A DNA stretch of 64,000 nt from Bacillota bacterium (GCA_023392075.1 JAEVZU010000250.1:3230-67229); one strand, 5' to 3'; numbered from the stretch's first letter, positions 29,875 to 40,015 are shown. Translations and numbers: made by a program. The notes: a model not told the origin generated them from the letters alone.

Positions 29875-31641
29875 TTACTGAGTCCTTTTATCTGTTATCG
29901 CCGCATTATTATTTGCTGCCGAGAGTTCGACTTCATTATAATGAGGAGGCCCGGAAGGAGTCTGTGCCGTAATAACTATGTCAGCACCATTGGGAAGACC
30001 CAGCCAGGTGTTTCCCTCTATTTTGGCATTTCCGCCGTCAATGGTTATTCCGTATCTGGTATCCGATATATTATTTGCAACAACTTCTCCCTGTGAGGAT
30101 TCCAGCAGTTGAATTCCGGTATCCAGGGATGAGATTCTGTTATTTTTAATAATATAGTTGTTTGCCCTTTCTTCAACGGTTGAAATTCCGGCAAGTAATT
30201 TAGCGGTTTCGGTTTTACCCGGCCCTGTCAGGTTACAATTGATGATTCTGGCTTCGCTGGCCATGATTCTGATCAGTTCGGTCGGATAGTTATGAGGACT
30301 GGAAATTGTAATTCCATTTAAAGTAACAACGGGTACCGTAATGATTACCGGGATTGAGTCGCTGGCTGCAATAATCTGAGAATCGCCTTCTCCAAGCAGG
30401 GTTACTCCTACCTTGGTAATATTTATTGTGCCGACTGTTTCAAAAGTTCCTGTCAGATGAACAGTTCCGCCGGCTTCTACCACTGACAGCGCCTGTTCGA
30501 TTGTTCCAAAGGGACGTGAACGGTTTCCTGCTCCATTGGTTGCTCCGGCTTCTACGTATATATTTTTAGGGTCGGCAGCAACGTAATTTTCGGTTGGGAC
30601 ATTAACGGCAGTGTCCAACGGCGGTAAAGATTTATCTGCAGATTTTTCCGAAATCTTTCCTGAAGCCTTGCCGGGAGTCTTAGCTGAAGATTTACCCTGT
30701 GATATATTTGAGGATATATCCGAAGGGTTAAATTTCCAGACAAAAATTAACGCGGTTATATCATTCACGGATTCATCGGACTTATTGCTTAACGGCACAG
30801 GTTCAGCACTGCTGCGGTTTCTTACCGTTAATTGATCTCCTGCCTGTGCATTTATAACAGACATCCCTATATTTGTTAAATCAGATTGTAAATCCATACC
30901 GTAAATGCTTCCGGAAAGTAAAATGTCATTCTGGAACAATGCGTATTGATTCTGGGATTGGTTGCTCACTGTAAACCATACGGCATAAGCACCGTCTTCT
31001 TCAATAGTTACGGAATTACTTCCGTCAATATATGATACTCCCTGCATAAAGCCTTTATCGTTGTAAGGAATTTCTGCTTGAGGAACTACACTCGTATTTG
31101 AGCCATAGAGGTTGTCAGTCTCAGGTCCGTCCGAAGCGTACTTAAGAATAAGTTTTGGGAAATAGGGTTCCCAGCCTATTCTGCCGCTACCAAACTGTAC
31201 AAGGGATACTCCGTCACGGTTTGTCAGCGCAATGCCGTGGTTTTCATATACTCCTCCCAGCCAGTCATTTACGAGCTGTGTTACATCAATTTGTACTGTT
31301 TTATTTAAGTCTTCAGAAGTTATTTTGAATTCCGACGGAGTTTCAACTTTTCCGGGTATTCTGTCATATGTAACGTAGTTAGCGTCAAAAGAGCCGGTCA
31401 ATCTGTTGACAACTATTGGACTTTTTGATTCTTCTGTCTTTACGATAACGCTCAATTGCAGAAAAGCGCTATCTACAGATCTTGTAGCTACTGTTGTAAA
31501 GTCAAATTTCAGCAAACTTGTGCAAGTTCCGAAAATTTCATCTTTTCCTGTGTAAAGCAGCGGGTAGAAAGAAAAAATATTATTTGGCTGCGCCGATGAA
31601 ACAAATGTGTTATGGACAGCGGTTAAAACTACAGGAGGCAT
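29875..31641 (-). CDS. DNRLRE / TNF-like / parallel beta-helix structural protein
   Basis: A 588-residue protein without a signal peptide, with three visible parts. Residues 1-180 resemble a DNRLRE domain (CTSLLKFDFTTV, VDSAFLQLSV, VTQLVNDWLGG, HGIALTNRDG). Residues about 200-310 are a jelly-roll C1q/TNF-like region (DGAYAVWFTVSNQSQNQYALFQND). A Lys/Ser linker (about 315-350) leads to a right-handed beta-helix (NISDTRYGITIDGG-type repeats) at 370-588. Clostridial proteins with these parts are often spore-surface or exosporium proteins; that role is inferred. The upstream CcdA-like gene is divergent. Confidence 0.75.
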   Translation of the reverse strand: MPPVVLTAVHNTFVSSAQPNNIFSFYPLLYTGKDEIFGTCTSLLKFDFTTVATRSVDSAFLQLSVIVKTEESKSPIVVNRLTGSFDANYVTYDRIPGKVETPSEFKITSEDLNKTVQIDVTQLVNDWLGGVYENHGIALTNRDGVSLVQFGSGRIGWEPYFPKLILKYASDGPETDNLYGSNTSVVPQAEIPYNDKGFMQGVSYIDGSNSVTIEEDGAYAVWFTVSNQSQNQYALFQNDILLSGSIYGMDLQSDLTNIGMSVINAQAGDQLTVRNRSSAEPVPLSNKSDESVNDITALIFVWKFNPSDISSNISQGKSSAKTPGKASGKISEKSADKSLPPLDTAVNVPTENYVAADPKNIYVEAGATNGAGNRSRPFGTIEQALSVVEAGGTVHLTGTFETVGTINITKVGVTLLGEGDSQIIAASDSIPVIITVPVVTLNGITISSPHNYPTELIRIMASEARIINCNLTGPGKTETAKLLAGISTVEERANNYIIKNNRISSLDTGIQLLESSQGEVVANNISDTRYGITIDGGNAKIEGNTWLGLPNGADIVITAQTPSGPPHYNEVELSAANNNAAITDKRTQ

Positions 31642-31889
31642 TTATATTCCTTCCTTTCACAATAATATATTTTAGATATTTATATACCTACTTTACATAT
31701 TATTTTAAAAACCAAGGTAATGTTACCAGATCTCAATAAAAATTGACATTCATATATCAGCTGGTGTAAAGAATTCTTAAAATTTGTACCATACATAAAC
31801 AAACGTAACTTGATTTTTAGCCATATATGCACTATCCTCATAGAGTAATGATATATATTAAAACATGGATAGAGGAGAGACCGCTCAAT

Positions 31890-33077
31890 ATGGTTTTAAT
31901 TCGAAGCAATGAGAAGGCTGTTTTAATGCTGTGTTTTTATCTGTTTCTGTCATTATTCACTTTTCTCCGGCAGCCTGTATTTGCAGAAGCAGGCAGCCAG
32001 GTAGTCCAGGTGAGTTATTTCTATATTTCTGCCTGTCCATCCTGCCATGATGCGGAAGAATATCTTGCGGCCGTGTCGGACAGATGCGCTTCCGTTCTTA
32101 AAAAAAAGAAAATTGATCTTCTCATAAATAAATACAATACGGCTGAAGGTGAGAATCTAAACCTTCTTCAAACCTACCTCAAAGAGTATGCCGTACCCGA
32201 AAAGGAAAAAGATTTGCCTGTAGTTTTCTTTGGGGAAACATATATTTCAGGTGAAAAGGCTATTAAAGCCCGGTTTGAAAAGGAATTGCTGGATTTAAAA
32301 CCCGGAGCCTCAAATGTACCCGGAAAGGTCAAAAGTGACGGTAATGCAGCTTTCCAGAATTTCAGCAGTTTCAGGGTTTTAAGCACACTTGCCGTTGGTT
32401 TTGCAAACGGACTTACACCCTGCTCACTGTCAATGCTGCTGTTTTTCATTTCATTATTGCTTGCAAGGGATTTTAATGTCATAAAGATGGGCCTGCTCTA
32501 TTGTGCCGGCAAATTTGCAACATATCTTCTTTTGGGCACTCTGCTGTTTAAAACTCTGGGGAACATAAATACGGGGTGGCTTGGGAGTGTTGTTAAGATA
32601 CTGATGCTTGGAGCGGTGGTTATTTTTATCTGCCTGAATGCAATGGATTTTATGGCTGCTAAAAGTGAACGTTACGACAGGATCAGACTGCAGCTGCCTG
32701 CCAGGGTCAGGGGCTTGAATCATAAATGGATCAAAGCCGTATCCAATGCGGACAATCCGGCTGCATTATTATGGATAAGCCTGCTTCTTGGAGTATTGAC
32801 ATCCATAGGCGAGTTCCTGTGTACAGGTCAAATATATCTGACAACAATTCTCTATGTTCTGCATAGCAATACCGAGCTGAATATCAGGGCGTTTCTATAT
32901 TTTATCGAATACAATCTGGCCTTTATAGCTCCCCTGGTAATTATAACACTGATCATATCCAAGGGCAGGGAACTGCTGGATGTATCTGAATTTATACGGA
33001 AAAACATGCATTATATAAAACTTGTTAATATAATAGTCTTTTTGCTGCTTGGACTATTTCTCTTTTTCAATCTTTAA
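31890..33077 (+). CDS. Thioredoxin-like domain fused to CcdA-type membrane protein
   Basis: A 395-residue protein: signal/anchor helix (about 10-32), an external thioredoxin-like domain with CPSC (in YFYISACPSCHDAEEYL), then six or more membrane helices of the CcdA/DsbD type beginning with GFANGLTPCSLSMLLFFISLL; a second membrane Cys lies in SIGEFLCTGQIYL. CcdA proteins carry thiol reducing power from cytoplasmic thioredoxin across the membrane; fusing the external thioredoxin gives a self-contained unit. The frame starts at 31827, but ATG 31890 is preferred (AGAGGAGAG upstream). The next small gene starts 31 bp after its stop. Confidence 0.85.
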   Translation: MVLIRSNEKAVLMLCFYLFLSLFTFLRQPVFAEAGSQVVQVSYFYISACPSCHDAEEYLAAVSDRCASVLKKKKIDLLINKYNTAEGENLNLLQTYLKEYAVPEKEKDLPVVFFGETYISGEKAIKARFEKELLDLKPGASNVPGKVKSDGNAAFQNFSSFRVLSTLAVGFANGLTPCSLSMLLFFISLLLARDFNVIKMGLLYCAGKFATYLLLGTLLFKTLGNINTGWLGSVVKILMLGAVVIFICLNAMDFMAAKSERYDRIRLQLPARVRGLNHKWIKAVSNADNPAALLWISLLLGVLTSIGEFLCTGQIYLTTILYVLHSNTELNIRAFLYFIEYNLAFIAPLVIITLIISKGRELLDVSEFIRKNMHYIKLVNIIVFLLLGLFLFFNL

Positions 33078-33108
33078 TTACTATCAGCTGATGGAGCGGG
33101 GTGGACAA

Positions 33109-33420
33109 ATGCCTGTTAAAAACATTTCTTTCTTAAACGGTCAAAAAGAGGTGCTGGGAAGATTTAAATTTACATCACTGCCCATAAGGGAACAGATGAT
33201 AATTAATAAAAGTATTGAATTTTTTTCTGATCCCGAACCTTGTTTCATTCACCGGAGTGCAGTTTTAAAAAGACTTCTGGCTGAAATTGAGAATTATTTT
33301 ACCGCCGTAGCCGAAAGCGGCAGCAGTGAGATCAAGTGCTCAGCCTTTAGTCAAAAATTCGGGGATATGATCAGCTTTGGAGATGGTGTAGAGAGCCTTA
33401 GATTCGATCTGGAGGGCTGA
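33109..33420 (+). CDS. Hypothetical protein downstream of Trx-CcdA
   Basis: A 103-residue soluble protein, MPVKNISFLNGQKEVLGRF onward, not recognised. GGGGTGG precedes ATG 33109; the longer frame from 33049 overlaps the CcdA gene and is unlikely. It contains two isolated Cys (EPCFIH and EIKCSAF) and an amphipathic helix RSAVLKRLLAEIENYF. Close spacing suggests co-transcription with the thiol transporter and a possible redox role, with no direct evidence. Confidence 0.65.
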   Translation: MPVKNISFLNGQKEVLGRFKFTSLPIREQMIINKSIEFFSDPEPCFIHRSAVLKRLLAEIENYFTAVAESGSSEIKCSAFSQKFGDMISFGDGVESLRFDLEG

Positions 33421-33497
33421 AAAGCTGGGTTTTGAGCTTTGAGATATATTTTGGCGGTTACCAAGCCGGACAAATCCAATAAAAGGTGGGGACTTCC

Positions 33498-35798
33498 TTG
33501 CGGGTGAAGAAGAACTTTAAGAAAATTCAAATTTTTAAGGGATTTTTACTATCATACATACTGATTCTGATCCTTCCATTTGCTTTTGGCAGCTTTGTAT
33601 ATTTTAAAGCTCTGGATATAATTGAGAAGGATGCCAAGGATGCCAGGATTTTTATGCTCGAACAGAGCAGCACCATCATAGATAATTATTTGAAGGATTT
33701 AAACAAAACGGTGGTATCAATGTCACTCAATCAAAATCTGAATACTCTGATGTACATGAATCAGCCCGGTTACGGATCATCAGATGTTTATTATCTGAGC
33801 CTGACCCAGAAAGAAATGAAGTCTTTCAGTGCCTCCACTACCTTTGAAAGCAGTATTTATGTATTTTTGAAAAAAAGCGATCTGGTTATGACCAAGACCG
33901 ATACCGTATTCGGCATTAAGGATTATTATCTGACCAACCATTATAATATGCCATATGATACCTGGAACCAGCAGATACTGGATTCAGTCCACAAAATGGA
34001 TATAGATCCTGACAATATTATCACAGAATTAATCCCTCAGAATGAGAAGAGATATCTGACATATGTACAGACGCTGCCCTTGAGTGCGCCTGAAAAAAAG
34101 CTGGGCGCCATAGTTGCTTTGATTAACACGGAGGACATAAATAAACTGTTAATGGCAGTTGATGAGTCCAAAACAGGCTATACATACATCATGGATAGGA
34201 ATGGCAGAGTTGTTACAGGAGTTTCAAATGACAGCCGCAGGGACTTTCCAGCCATTTCGATTGATCCCGGTTCAACCAGAGGATTTTTATTTGAAAAGAT
34301 AAATGGTGAGGAGATGGCGGTAATCTATACGCAATCCCAGTTCAACAAATGGACTTATGTTACGGCCCTGCCGACAAAGGTATTCCTGGATAAGGCCATA
34401 TACATTAAAAAGGTCATACTGGCCATAGTGATTATTTCACTGCTGATAGGAGTGGGAATTTCCATATATCTGACAAGGAGGAATATCCGCCCCATCCAGG
34501 AAACAATGCTGACTCTGAGAAAGGTATTCAAAGGTGAACTTGGGAATGGCAGAAACGAATATGATTTTCTGAAAAACGGTGTAACCAAATTAATCAATAC
34601 CCATGAGGAAATGAAAAAATCCATGGAAAATCAGGAGATACTTATGAAGTCCACCTTTATCAGCAGACTTATCCATGGTGAGATAAACGATAAAAGTGAA
34701 ATTGAAATACTCTCGGAACATCTTGATATGAATTTGACCGGTAAAAGGCATATTGCGGCAATTATAGTCCTTAACCGTTTTTCAAATCCTGTGAACAGGG
34801 AAGCTTTGATTGAACAGGATATTAACAGGGCAATCATTGTAAATGTGATAGAGAAGCATATCGGGCTCAATTGTTTCACTCATATAATTGATGCCGACCA
34901 GATTGCTCTGTTATTGAACTTCAATATCAATGACGATAAGGAATGTGAAAAAATCATTGAGACCATATTTGACAATGTTAAAAATGAATTGCGGGAGATA
35001 TTTAATATCAATGTAAATTTCAGCGTTGGAAATCTGTACGAGAAGGTTTCCCATATTAACCTGTCCTTCAGTGAAGCCAAGAATACCCTTACGGCTTTTA
35101 ATGAGGTAAATACCGACAATTCGATATTATGGTACAAGGATGTTAAAAAGGAGTCCTCAGGATATTATTACCCTGTGGAGCTTGAGCTGCAGCTGATAAA
35201 TATGGCTAAGTCGGGGAATAAAAATGATATTGACAGGGTTATGGATATCATATATGAAGAGAATTTTGTACAGCGCAGCCTGACAAATTATATGGAGTAC
35301 AACCTTTTCTTTGATATGAGGGGAACTATAATAAAAATTATCGGAGATATGGGCAGCAAATTGGATATTAAAGAAGTGATAAGCAGTAATTACAGCTCAA
35401 TGGAAATCAAGGATATCTTTAATACTATGAAAACGGCCTATTACAGCATATGCAGTGAGGCATGGAACAAGAAAAAGAGCCATAACAGCCAGTTGCTGGA
35501 AAAGCTTGTGGAATACATCCAGTCGAATTATTTCTCTTCGGAGGTAAGTGCATGCAATATAGCCGCCCAATTCAACATATCCGAATCCTATTTCTCACAG
35601 TTTTTTAAGGAGCAGACGGGAGAGACCTTTAGTGACTTTCTGGAAAAGCTGCGTATAAACCGGGCCTGTGAGCTTTTGACCGAGAAGACCATGTCTGTTG
35701 AAGATACTTCCAGGCTTGTAGGGTATAACAGTGCATATACCTTCCGGAGGGCCTTTAAGAGGGTAATGGGTGTTCTTCCTACGGAATACAGGGGTTGA
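33498..35798 (+). CDS. Membrane-bound AraC family sensor-regulator
   Basis: A 766-residue one-component regulator: membrane helix near residues 16-37, an extracellular Cache-like sensor (about 40-295), a second helix (about 300-322; KVILAIVIISLLIGVGISIYL), a cytoplasmic region, and a C-terminal AraC HTH pair (SACNIAAQFNISESYFSQFFKEQTG and SVEDTSRLVGYNSAYTFRRAFKRVMG). Such proteins in Firmicutes sit next to, and activate, CUT1 sugar transporters, here the permease genes starting at 36071. Start uncertain: TTG 33498 after GGTGGG, or GTG 33486. A perfect terminator follows at 35804. Confidence 0.9.
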   Translation: MRVKKNFKKIQIFKGFLLSYILILILPFAFGSFVYFKALDIIEKDAKDARIFMLEQSSTIIDNYLKDLNKTVVSMSLNQNLNTLMYMNQPGYGSSDVYYLSLTQKEMKSFSASTTFESSIYVFLKKSDLVMTKTDTVFGIKDYYLTNHYNMPYDTWNQQILDSVHKMDIDPDNIITELIPQNEKRYLTYVQTLPLSAPEKKLGAIVALINTEDINKLLMAVDESKTGYTYIMDRNGRVVTGVSNDSRRDFPAISIDPGSTRGFLFEKINGEEMAVIYTQSQFNKWTYVTALPTKVFLDKAIYIKKVILAIVIISLLIGVGISIYLTRRNIRPIQETMLTLRKVFKGELGNGRNEYDFLKNGVTKLINTHEEMKKSMENQEILMKSTFISRLIHGEINDKSEIEILSEHLDMNLTGKRHIAAIIVLNRFSNPVNREALIEQDINRAIIVNVIEKHIGLNCFTHIIDADQIALLLNFNINDDKECEKIIETIFDNVKNELREIFNINVNFSVGNLYEKVSHINLSFSEAKNTLTAFNEVNTDNSILWYKDVKKESSGYYYPVELELQLINMAKSGNKNDIDRVMDIIYEENFVQRSLTNYMEYNLFFDMRGTIIKIIGDMGSKLDIKEVISSNYSSMEIKDIFNTMKTAYYSICSEAWNKKKSHNSQLLEKLVEYIQSNYFSSEVSACNIAAQFNISESYFSQFFKEQTGETFSDFLEKLRINRACELLTEKTMSVEDTSRLVGYNSAYTFRRAFKRVMGVLPTEYRG

Positions 35799-35803
35799 AC
35801 CAA

Positions 35804-35846
35804 AGGGATGATACGTTTTCTAATGAAATGTATCATCCCTGTTTTA
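35804..35846 (+). terminator. Rho-independent terminator after AraC regulator gene
   Basis: AGGGATGATAC (35804-35814) and GTATCATCCCT (35830-35840) pair perfectly, followed by GTTTT. It separates the regulator transcript from the transporter operon. Confidence 0.85.
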
Positions 35847-36070
35847 TTGTATTTTTTGAAATCAATCCCATACAAACCGGTTTATAATCAAATGTCACAT
35901 CAAAAAAAGAACTGATTCTATCTATTTTTTCAAAGCTATTTTAAAATCACATTGTACTCATCCATATGGTCTGATTTACAGTAATATCAGAATTAAAAAA
36001 GTGTGTTTGCGGCAATATTCAAGCATACCGGAATAAGGAATAAATAATAAGAATTTTGGGAGGTCTAAAA

Positions 36071-37033
36071 ATGGCAGCGTCAGATGCAGTAATTCAAAAA
36101 GAGAGGAAGGTTTTAAAACAGCCGGGTGCCGGAAGCAAACTGTCAAAACGGATATTAAAGCATTGGCAGCTTTATCTTTTAATACTGCCGTCACTTTTAA
36201 GCGTTATAATATTCAAATATATACCCATGTATGGAGTTCAGATTGCATTCAGAGATTACCAGCCTGCCAAGGGCTTTATGGGAAGTCCATGGGTTGGCCT
36301 TAAATATTTTGAAGATTTCTTCAGCTCCTACCAGTTTTCACGCTTGTTAATAAATACTCTTTCAATAAGTATTTATTCATTGCTTGCATTATTGCCGGTA
36401 CCGGTAATCCTTGCACTATCTTTAAATGAAACCAGATGGAGATTTTTTAAAAAATCTGTCCAGACAATCACATATGCCCCGTACTTTATATCAACAGTTG
36501 TGCTGGTTTCTATAATATTCCAATTTCTGTCACCATATGGCTTATTAAATAATCTGCTGGGGTTGTTTGGAGTTGAGAAAGTTGATTTAATGGCCAATCC
36601 TGCTCTTTTTAAATCACTTTATGTATGGTCGGGTGTCTGGCAGCAGGCAGGTTACTACGCGGTCATTTATCTTGCCGCATTGGCGGGAATAAACAGCGAA
36701 CTGTATGAAGCAGCCTGGATTGATGGAGCCTCAACCCTCCAAAAGATAATTCATATTGATTTGCCGGGAATTATGCCAACAATAATTATTATTCTTATAT
36801 TAAATACCGCATCTATCCTAAATGTTGATTATCAAAAAATACTGCTGATGCAGAATCAGCTTAATATGGAAACATCCGATGTAATTTCAACCTATGTGTA
36901 CCGGCAGGGTCTGGTTTCGGTACAATATAGTTTTTCATCAGCCATAGGTTTGTTTAATTCTGTTATATCAATGATATTGTTCTACGGAGTCAACTTCCTG
37001 GCCAGAAAATATTCAGAAACCAGCCTGTGGTAA
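36071..37033 (+). CDS. CUT1 sugar ABC transporter permease (LplB/YteP-like)
   Basis: A 320-residue permease with six membrane helices. FKYIPMYGVQIAFRDYQPAKG near the N-terminus is typical of the LplB/YteP group of oligosaccharide importers, and the EAA loop EAAWIDGASTLQKIIHIDLPGIMP contacts the ATPase. ATG 36071 has GGGAGGT before it. It forms an operon with the second permease (13 bp downstream) and the lipoprotein at 38056. No ATPase is encoded nearby; such systems use a shared MsmX-type ATPase. Confidence 0.93.
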   Translation: MAASDAVIQKERKVLKQPGAGSKLSKRILKHWQLYLLILPSLLSVIIFKYIPMYGVQIAFRDYQPAKGFMGSPWVGLKYFEDFFSSYQFSRLLINTLSISIYSLLALLPVPVILALSLNETRWRFFKKSVQTITYAPYFISTVVLVSIIFQFLSPYGLLNNLLGLFGVEKVDLMANPALFKSLYVWSGVWQQAGYYAVIYLAALAGINSELYEAAWIDGASTLQKIIHIDLPGIMPTIIIILILNTASILNVDYQKILLMQNQLNMETSDVISTYVYRQGLVSVQYSFSSAIGLFNSVISMILFYGVNFLARKYSETSLW

Positions 37034-37046
37034 AAGGAGGAAACAA

Positions 37047-37946
37047 ATGGCGAATAATAAACAGATTTTATCTCATAGTGACAGGATATTTCATATTTTT
37101 AATAATTTATTTCTGATTATCTGCTTCATAGTTGTATTTTTTCCGCTGGCAAATGTGGTAGCCCAGTCCTTTAGCTCCCCGGCCAGTGTTGTTTCAGGGA
37201 AGGTGCTTTTCTTACCTGTAAAGCCGTCTTTGATAGGTTACAAAAGTATAATGGAAGACAGGGAACTGCTGTCGGGTTTTCTTAACTCTTTTATTTATAC
37301 ATTTTTAGGAACCTTGATAAGCGTTGCTCTGACGGTCACAGGAGCATATCCGCTGGCGAGAAAAACTTTTGCAGGCAAAAAGCTTTTTACATGGATTTTC
37401 ACATTCACCATGATTTTCAACGGGGGCTTAATACCAACCTACCTTTTGGTCAAGGACCTGAATATGCGCGATACCATTTGGGCCATGGTACTTCCGAATG
37501 CGGTGGCTGTGTGGAATCTTTTCATTGCCAGGGCGTTTTTTGAAAATACCATACCCGACGGTCTCTATGAAGCGGCTGAACTGGATGGATGCAATGATAT
37601 TAGAATATTTACCTCCATAGTCCTTCCGTTGTCCAAACCCATCCTGGCTGTTTTGGTGCTGTTTTACGCCATTGGTATATGGAATAACTATTTTGACGGT
37701 TTGATTTACCTTACAAAAGCATCGAAATTTCCCCTGCAGCTTATTCTTAGAAATGTGCTCATAAAGTCCCAGATGCAAACAATCCTCCAGGCCAGCTCAG
37801 GGCAGGATCAGAGTGAAATAATGGCCTTGACCGAGGTAATGAAATATTCGATTATCGTTTTTTCAAGTTTACCTGTAATGCTGCTTTATCCGTTTATCCA
37901 GAAGTACTTTGTAAAAGGGATCATGATTGGATCGGTAAAGGGGTAA
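37047..37946 (+). CDS. CUT1 sugar ABC transporter permease (YtcP-like)
   Basis: A 299-residue permease with six membrane helices; EAAELDGCNDIRIFTSIVLPLSKPILAVLVLFYAIG is the EAA loop, and WNNYFDGLIYL follows as in the YtcP/LplC group. AAAGGAGG precedes the ATG, 13 bp after the LplB-like permease. With that protein it forms the membrane channel for an oligosaccharide, most likely a product of the glycosidases coded downstream. Confidence 0.93.
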   Translation: MANNKQILSHSDRIFHIFNNLFLIICFIVVFFPLANVVAQSFSSPASVVSGKVLFLPVKPSLIGYKSIMEDRELLSGFLNSFIYTFLGTLISVALTVTGAYPLARKTFAGKKLFTWIFTFTMIFNGGLIPTYLLVKDLNMRDTIWAMVLPNAVAVWNLFIARAFFENTIPDGLYEAAELDGCNDIRIFTSIVLPLSKPILAVLVLFYAIGIWNNYFDGLIYLTKASKFPLQLILRNVLIKSQMQTILQASSGQDQSEIMALTEVMKYSIIVFSSLPVMLLYPFIQKYFVKGIMIGSVKG

Positions 37947-38055
37947 AGCTCTTATATAATTGAGGAGGTGGTTGTTTAAGGAGTTATTTAAGCAGCAGGT
38001 TTAAATGATATGAGCAGTAAGAGTTATTAAAACTAATTAATCAGGAGGAACATGT

Positions 38056-39759
38056 ATGAAAAAGAAATCAGCATTAATACTGGGCTGCATTTTAAGTGCG
38101 GCAACCCTTCTGTCGGCATGCGGAGGCAATACGCAGTCTGCAGGAACTGCACCGGCATCAAACGTTTCGGCAGTTTCCAGCGCCGATACGGGCCTGTCGG
38201 AACCTGGACAATTTCCGCTTGTGAAAGAGAAGACAACAATAAAAGCTCTGATAGGCTGGGGAACACAGACCGACATAAACAAAAACTGGAATACATTGGA
38301 TTATGAAGAAAAGACAAATGTTCATGTTGAATGGCAGGTAGCCTCTGCGGGCGATTTCAGAGAAAAACGCTCACTTGTAATAGCAAGCGGAGATCTGCCC
38401 GACGTATTCTTAAACGGATATAACGATTTTACAGCTGCGGATGAAATGCAGTACGGCAGTCAGGGCAGTATCATACCTCTGAACGATATAATTGATAAAA
38501 ACAGCATATATTTAAAAAAGATTTTTGATGAGAATCCATTATACAGGAAAATAGCCACTTCTCCGGATGGCAATATATATTCAATGCCTACATTTTCAGT
38601 TTGCTACCACTGCGACTACTCTCAAAAGATGTGGGTCAATGTATCCTGGCTCAACAAACTGAATATGCAAATGCCAACTACCACAGATGAATTTGAACAA
38701 ATGCTTGCAGCCTTTAAGGAAAAGGATCCCAATGGGAATGGAAAGGCGGATGAAATGCCTTTGATGACCACCACCGACGGATGGCATTACCAATTGGAAG
38801 GTTTCCTGATGAATGCATTTGTACATTGTGATGCAGATACGCACCTTGCATTAAACAACGGCAATATTGAAATGACGGCAATAAAGCCTGAATTTAAAGA
38901 AGGTTTGAAATATTTAAATAATCTGTACAAGAAAAAATTGATTCCTCCCCAGGCATTTACAACAAACGCAACATCAATGCAGAAGCTCAATGAAAGCGGA
39001 GACGTAGAGGTTGTGGGAGCAATTCCGGGCGGAGCCAATTACATATTTTCCGGTGGTCCTGCCGTATCGGACAGGTGGAGGGATTATGACATACTGCCTC
39101 CTATCGCCGGTCCCGGCGGTTTCAAATCAGCTCCCAACTATTCTGCGACCAGGGATATAATAACCGGAGATGTTGCCATAACCAGCGCTGCCAAAGACCC
39201 TGCCCTCATTATGAGATGGATTGACTGGCTTTACAGCGAGGAAGGAACTCTGTGGCATGATACCAATGGCGGCAGAGAGGGTACCGAATACAGAAAAGCT
39301 GACACAGGTGAAGTCGGTCTCGATGGAAATCCTGCAAAATGGACTTCACTCAAAGTTAGAAAACCTGAAGACAATGTGGTATGGGAACAGTTCTTCCCCA
39401 GCAATATGACAAAAGAATTCAGGGCAGGCTGGAAATCACCCAAGGAATGGAATGTTCCCAATGATTCGCAGGCTCCGGAAGTACAATTGTTCCAGGGAAC
39501 CAAAGCATATGAGGCCGTTGCTCCAAAAAACGAAGATTCCCTGCCCAACCTCTTTGTAACAAGTGACAAAATCTCGGATTACACACGTATAAAAACAGGT
39601 ATTGATGACTACATCAAGGAATCGGTAGTTAAGTTTATTACCGGAAATATGGATGTTGAAAAGGATTGGGACAGTTATACTGCAAAGATGAAAAAGATCG
39701 GCCTGGACGAATATTTAAACATGGCCCAGGATGCATATGATGCTAAATTTAAGAATTAA
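38056..39759 (+). CDS. Extracellular sugar-binding lipoprotein (LplA-like)
   Basis: A 567-residue lipoprotein: signal peptide with lipobox LLSACGG (Cys at about 22), Ser/Ala linker, then a large two-lobed binding fold (TTIKALIGWGTQTDINKNWNTLDY; later YDILPPIAGPGGFKSAP). The length of about 550 residues is typical of LplA-type oligosaccharide receptors. CAGGAGG precedes the ATG, 109 bp after the permease gene. It captures the substrate for the two permeases. M2 copy 2 follows the stop codon. Confidence 0.93.
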   Translation: MKKKSALILGCILSAATLLSACGGNTQSAGTAPASNVSAVSSADTGLSEPGQFPLVKEKTTIKALIGWGTQTDINKNWNTLDYEEKTNVHVEWQVASAGDFREKRSLVIASGDLPDVFLNGYNDFTAADEMQYGSQGSIIPLNDIIDKNSIYLKKIFDENPLYRKIATSPDGNIYSMPTFSVCYHCDYSQKMWVNVSWLNKLNMQMPTTTDEFEQMLAAFKEKDPNGNGKADEMPLMTTTDGWHYQLEGFLMNAFVHCDADTHLALNNGNIEMTAIKPEFKEGLKYLNNLYKKKLIPPQAFTTNATSMQKLNESGDVEVVGAIPGGANYIFSGGPAVSDRWRDYDILPPIAGPGGFKSAPNYSATRDIITGDVAITSAAKDPALIMRWIDWLYSEEGTLWHDTNGGREGTEYRKADTGEVGLDGNPAKWTSLKVRKPEDNVVWEQFFPSNMTKEFRAGWKSPKEWNVPNDSQAPEVQLFQGTKAYEAVAPKNEDSLPNLFVTSDKISDYTRIKTGIDDYIKESVVKFITGNMDVEKDWDSYTAKMKKIGLDEYLNMAQDAYDAKFKN

Positions 39760-39764
39760 TTAAA

Positions 39765-39960
39765 GTAACGCATTGTGCTGGTCGGTTGATCAATTTTGCC
39801 GGAGAAAATGTTATGGATATACGGGTACTTCCCAACTTCAAGCAATGGATTGCACACTGAAATAGTACGGTTCGCAACAAGTATTTTATTGCCGTCACTT
39901 TTACCGTGCTGTCCATTGCTTGAATAATGCTTCAAGGGTGCTGTAGTACAAGACACCGGG
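39765..39960 (+). repeat. M2 hairpin repeat, copy 2
   Basis: Inverted arms TTCAAGCAATGGA (39838-39850) and TCCATTGCTTGAA (39911-39923) enclose AAATAGTACGGTTC, AACAAGTATTTTATTGCC and CACTTTTACCGTGCTG, which recur in copy 1 (24116-24420). The 5' part (TGTGCT, GGTTGATCAAT, GGTACTTCC) is also shared. Both copies follow the stop codon of a plus-strand gene within 10 bp. Confidence 0.7.
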
Positions 39961-39983
39961 AGTAGGGCTGCAAATATCCGTCC

Positions 39984-40015
39984 TGAGGCGTGTTATACAT
40001 TGTCAATAGAGGGTA
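39984..40015 (+). mobile_element. M1 MITE-like element, copy G (right-end fragment)
   Basis: Only the right end remains: GAGGCGTG, then TTATACATTGTCAATAGAGG and GTA, identical to the 3' end of copy E. It directly follows M2 copy 2, so that repeat may have replaced or interrupted the rest. It lies 115 bp before the GH95 leader frame. Confidence 0.75.
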
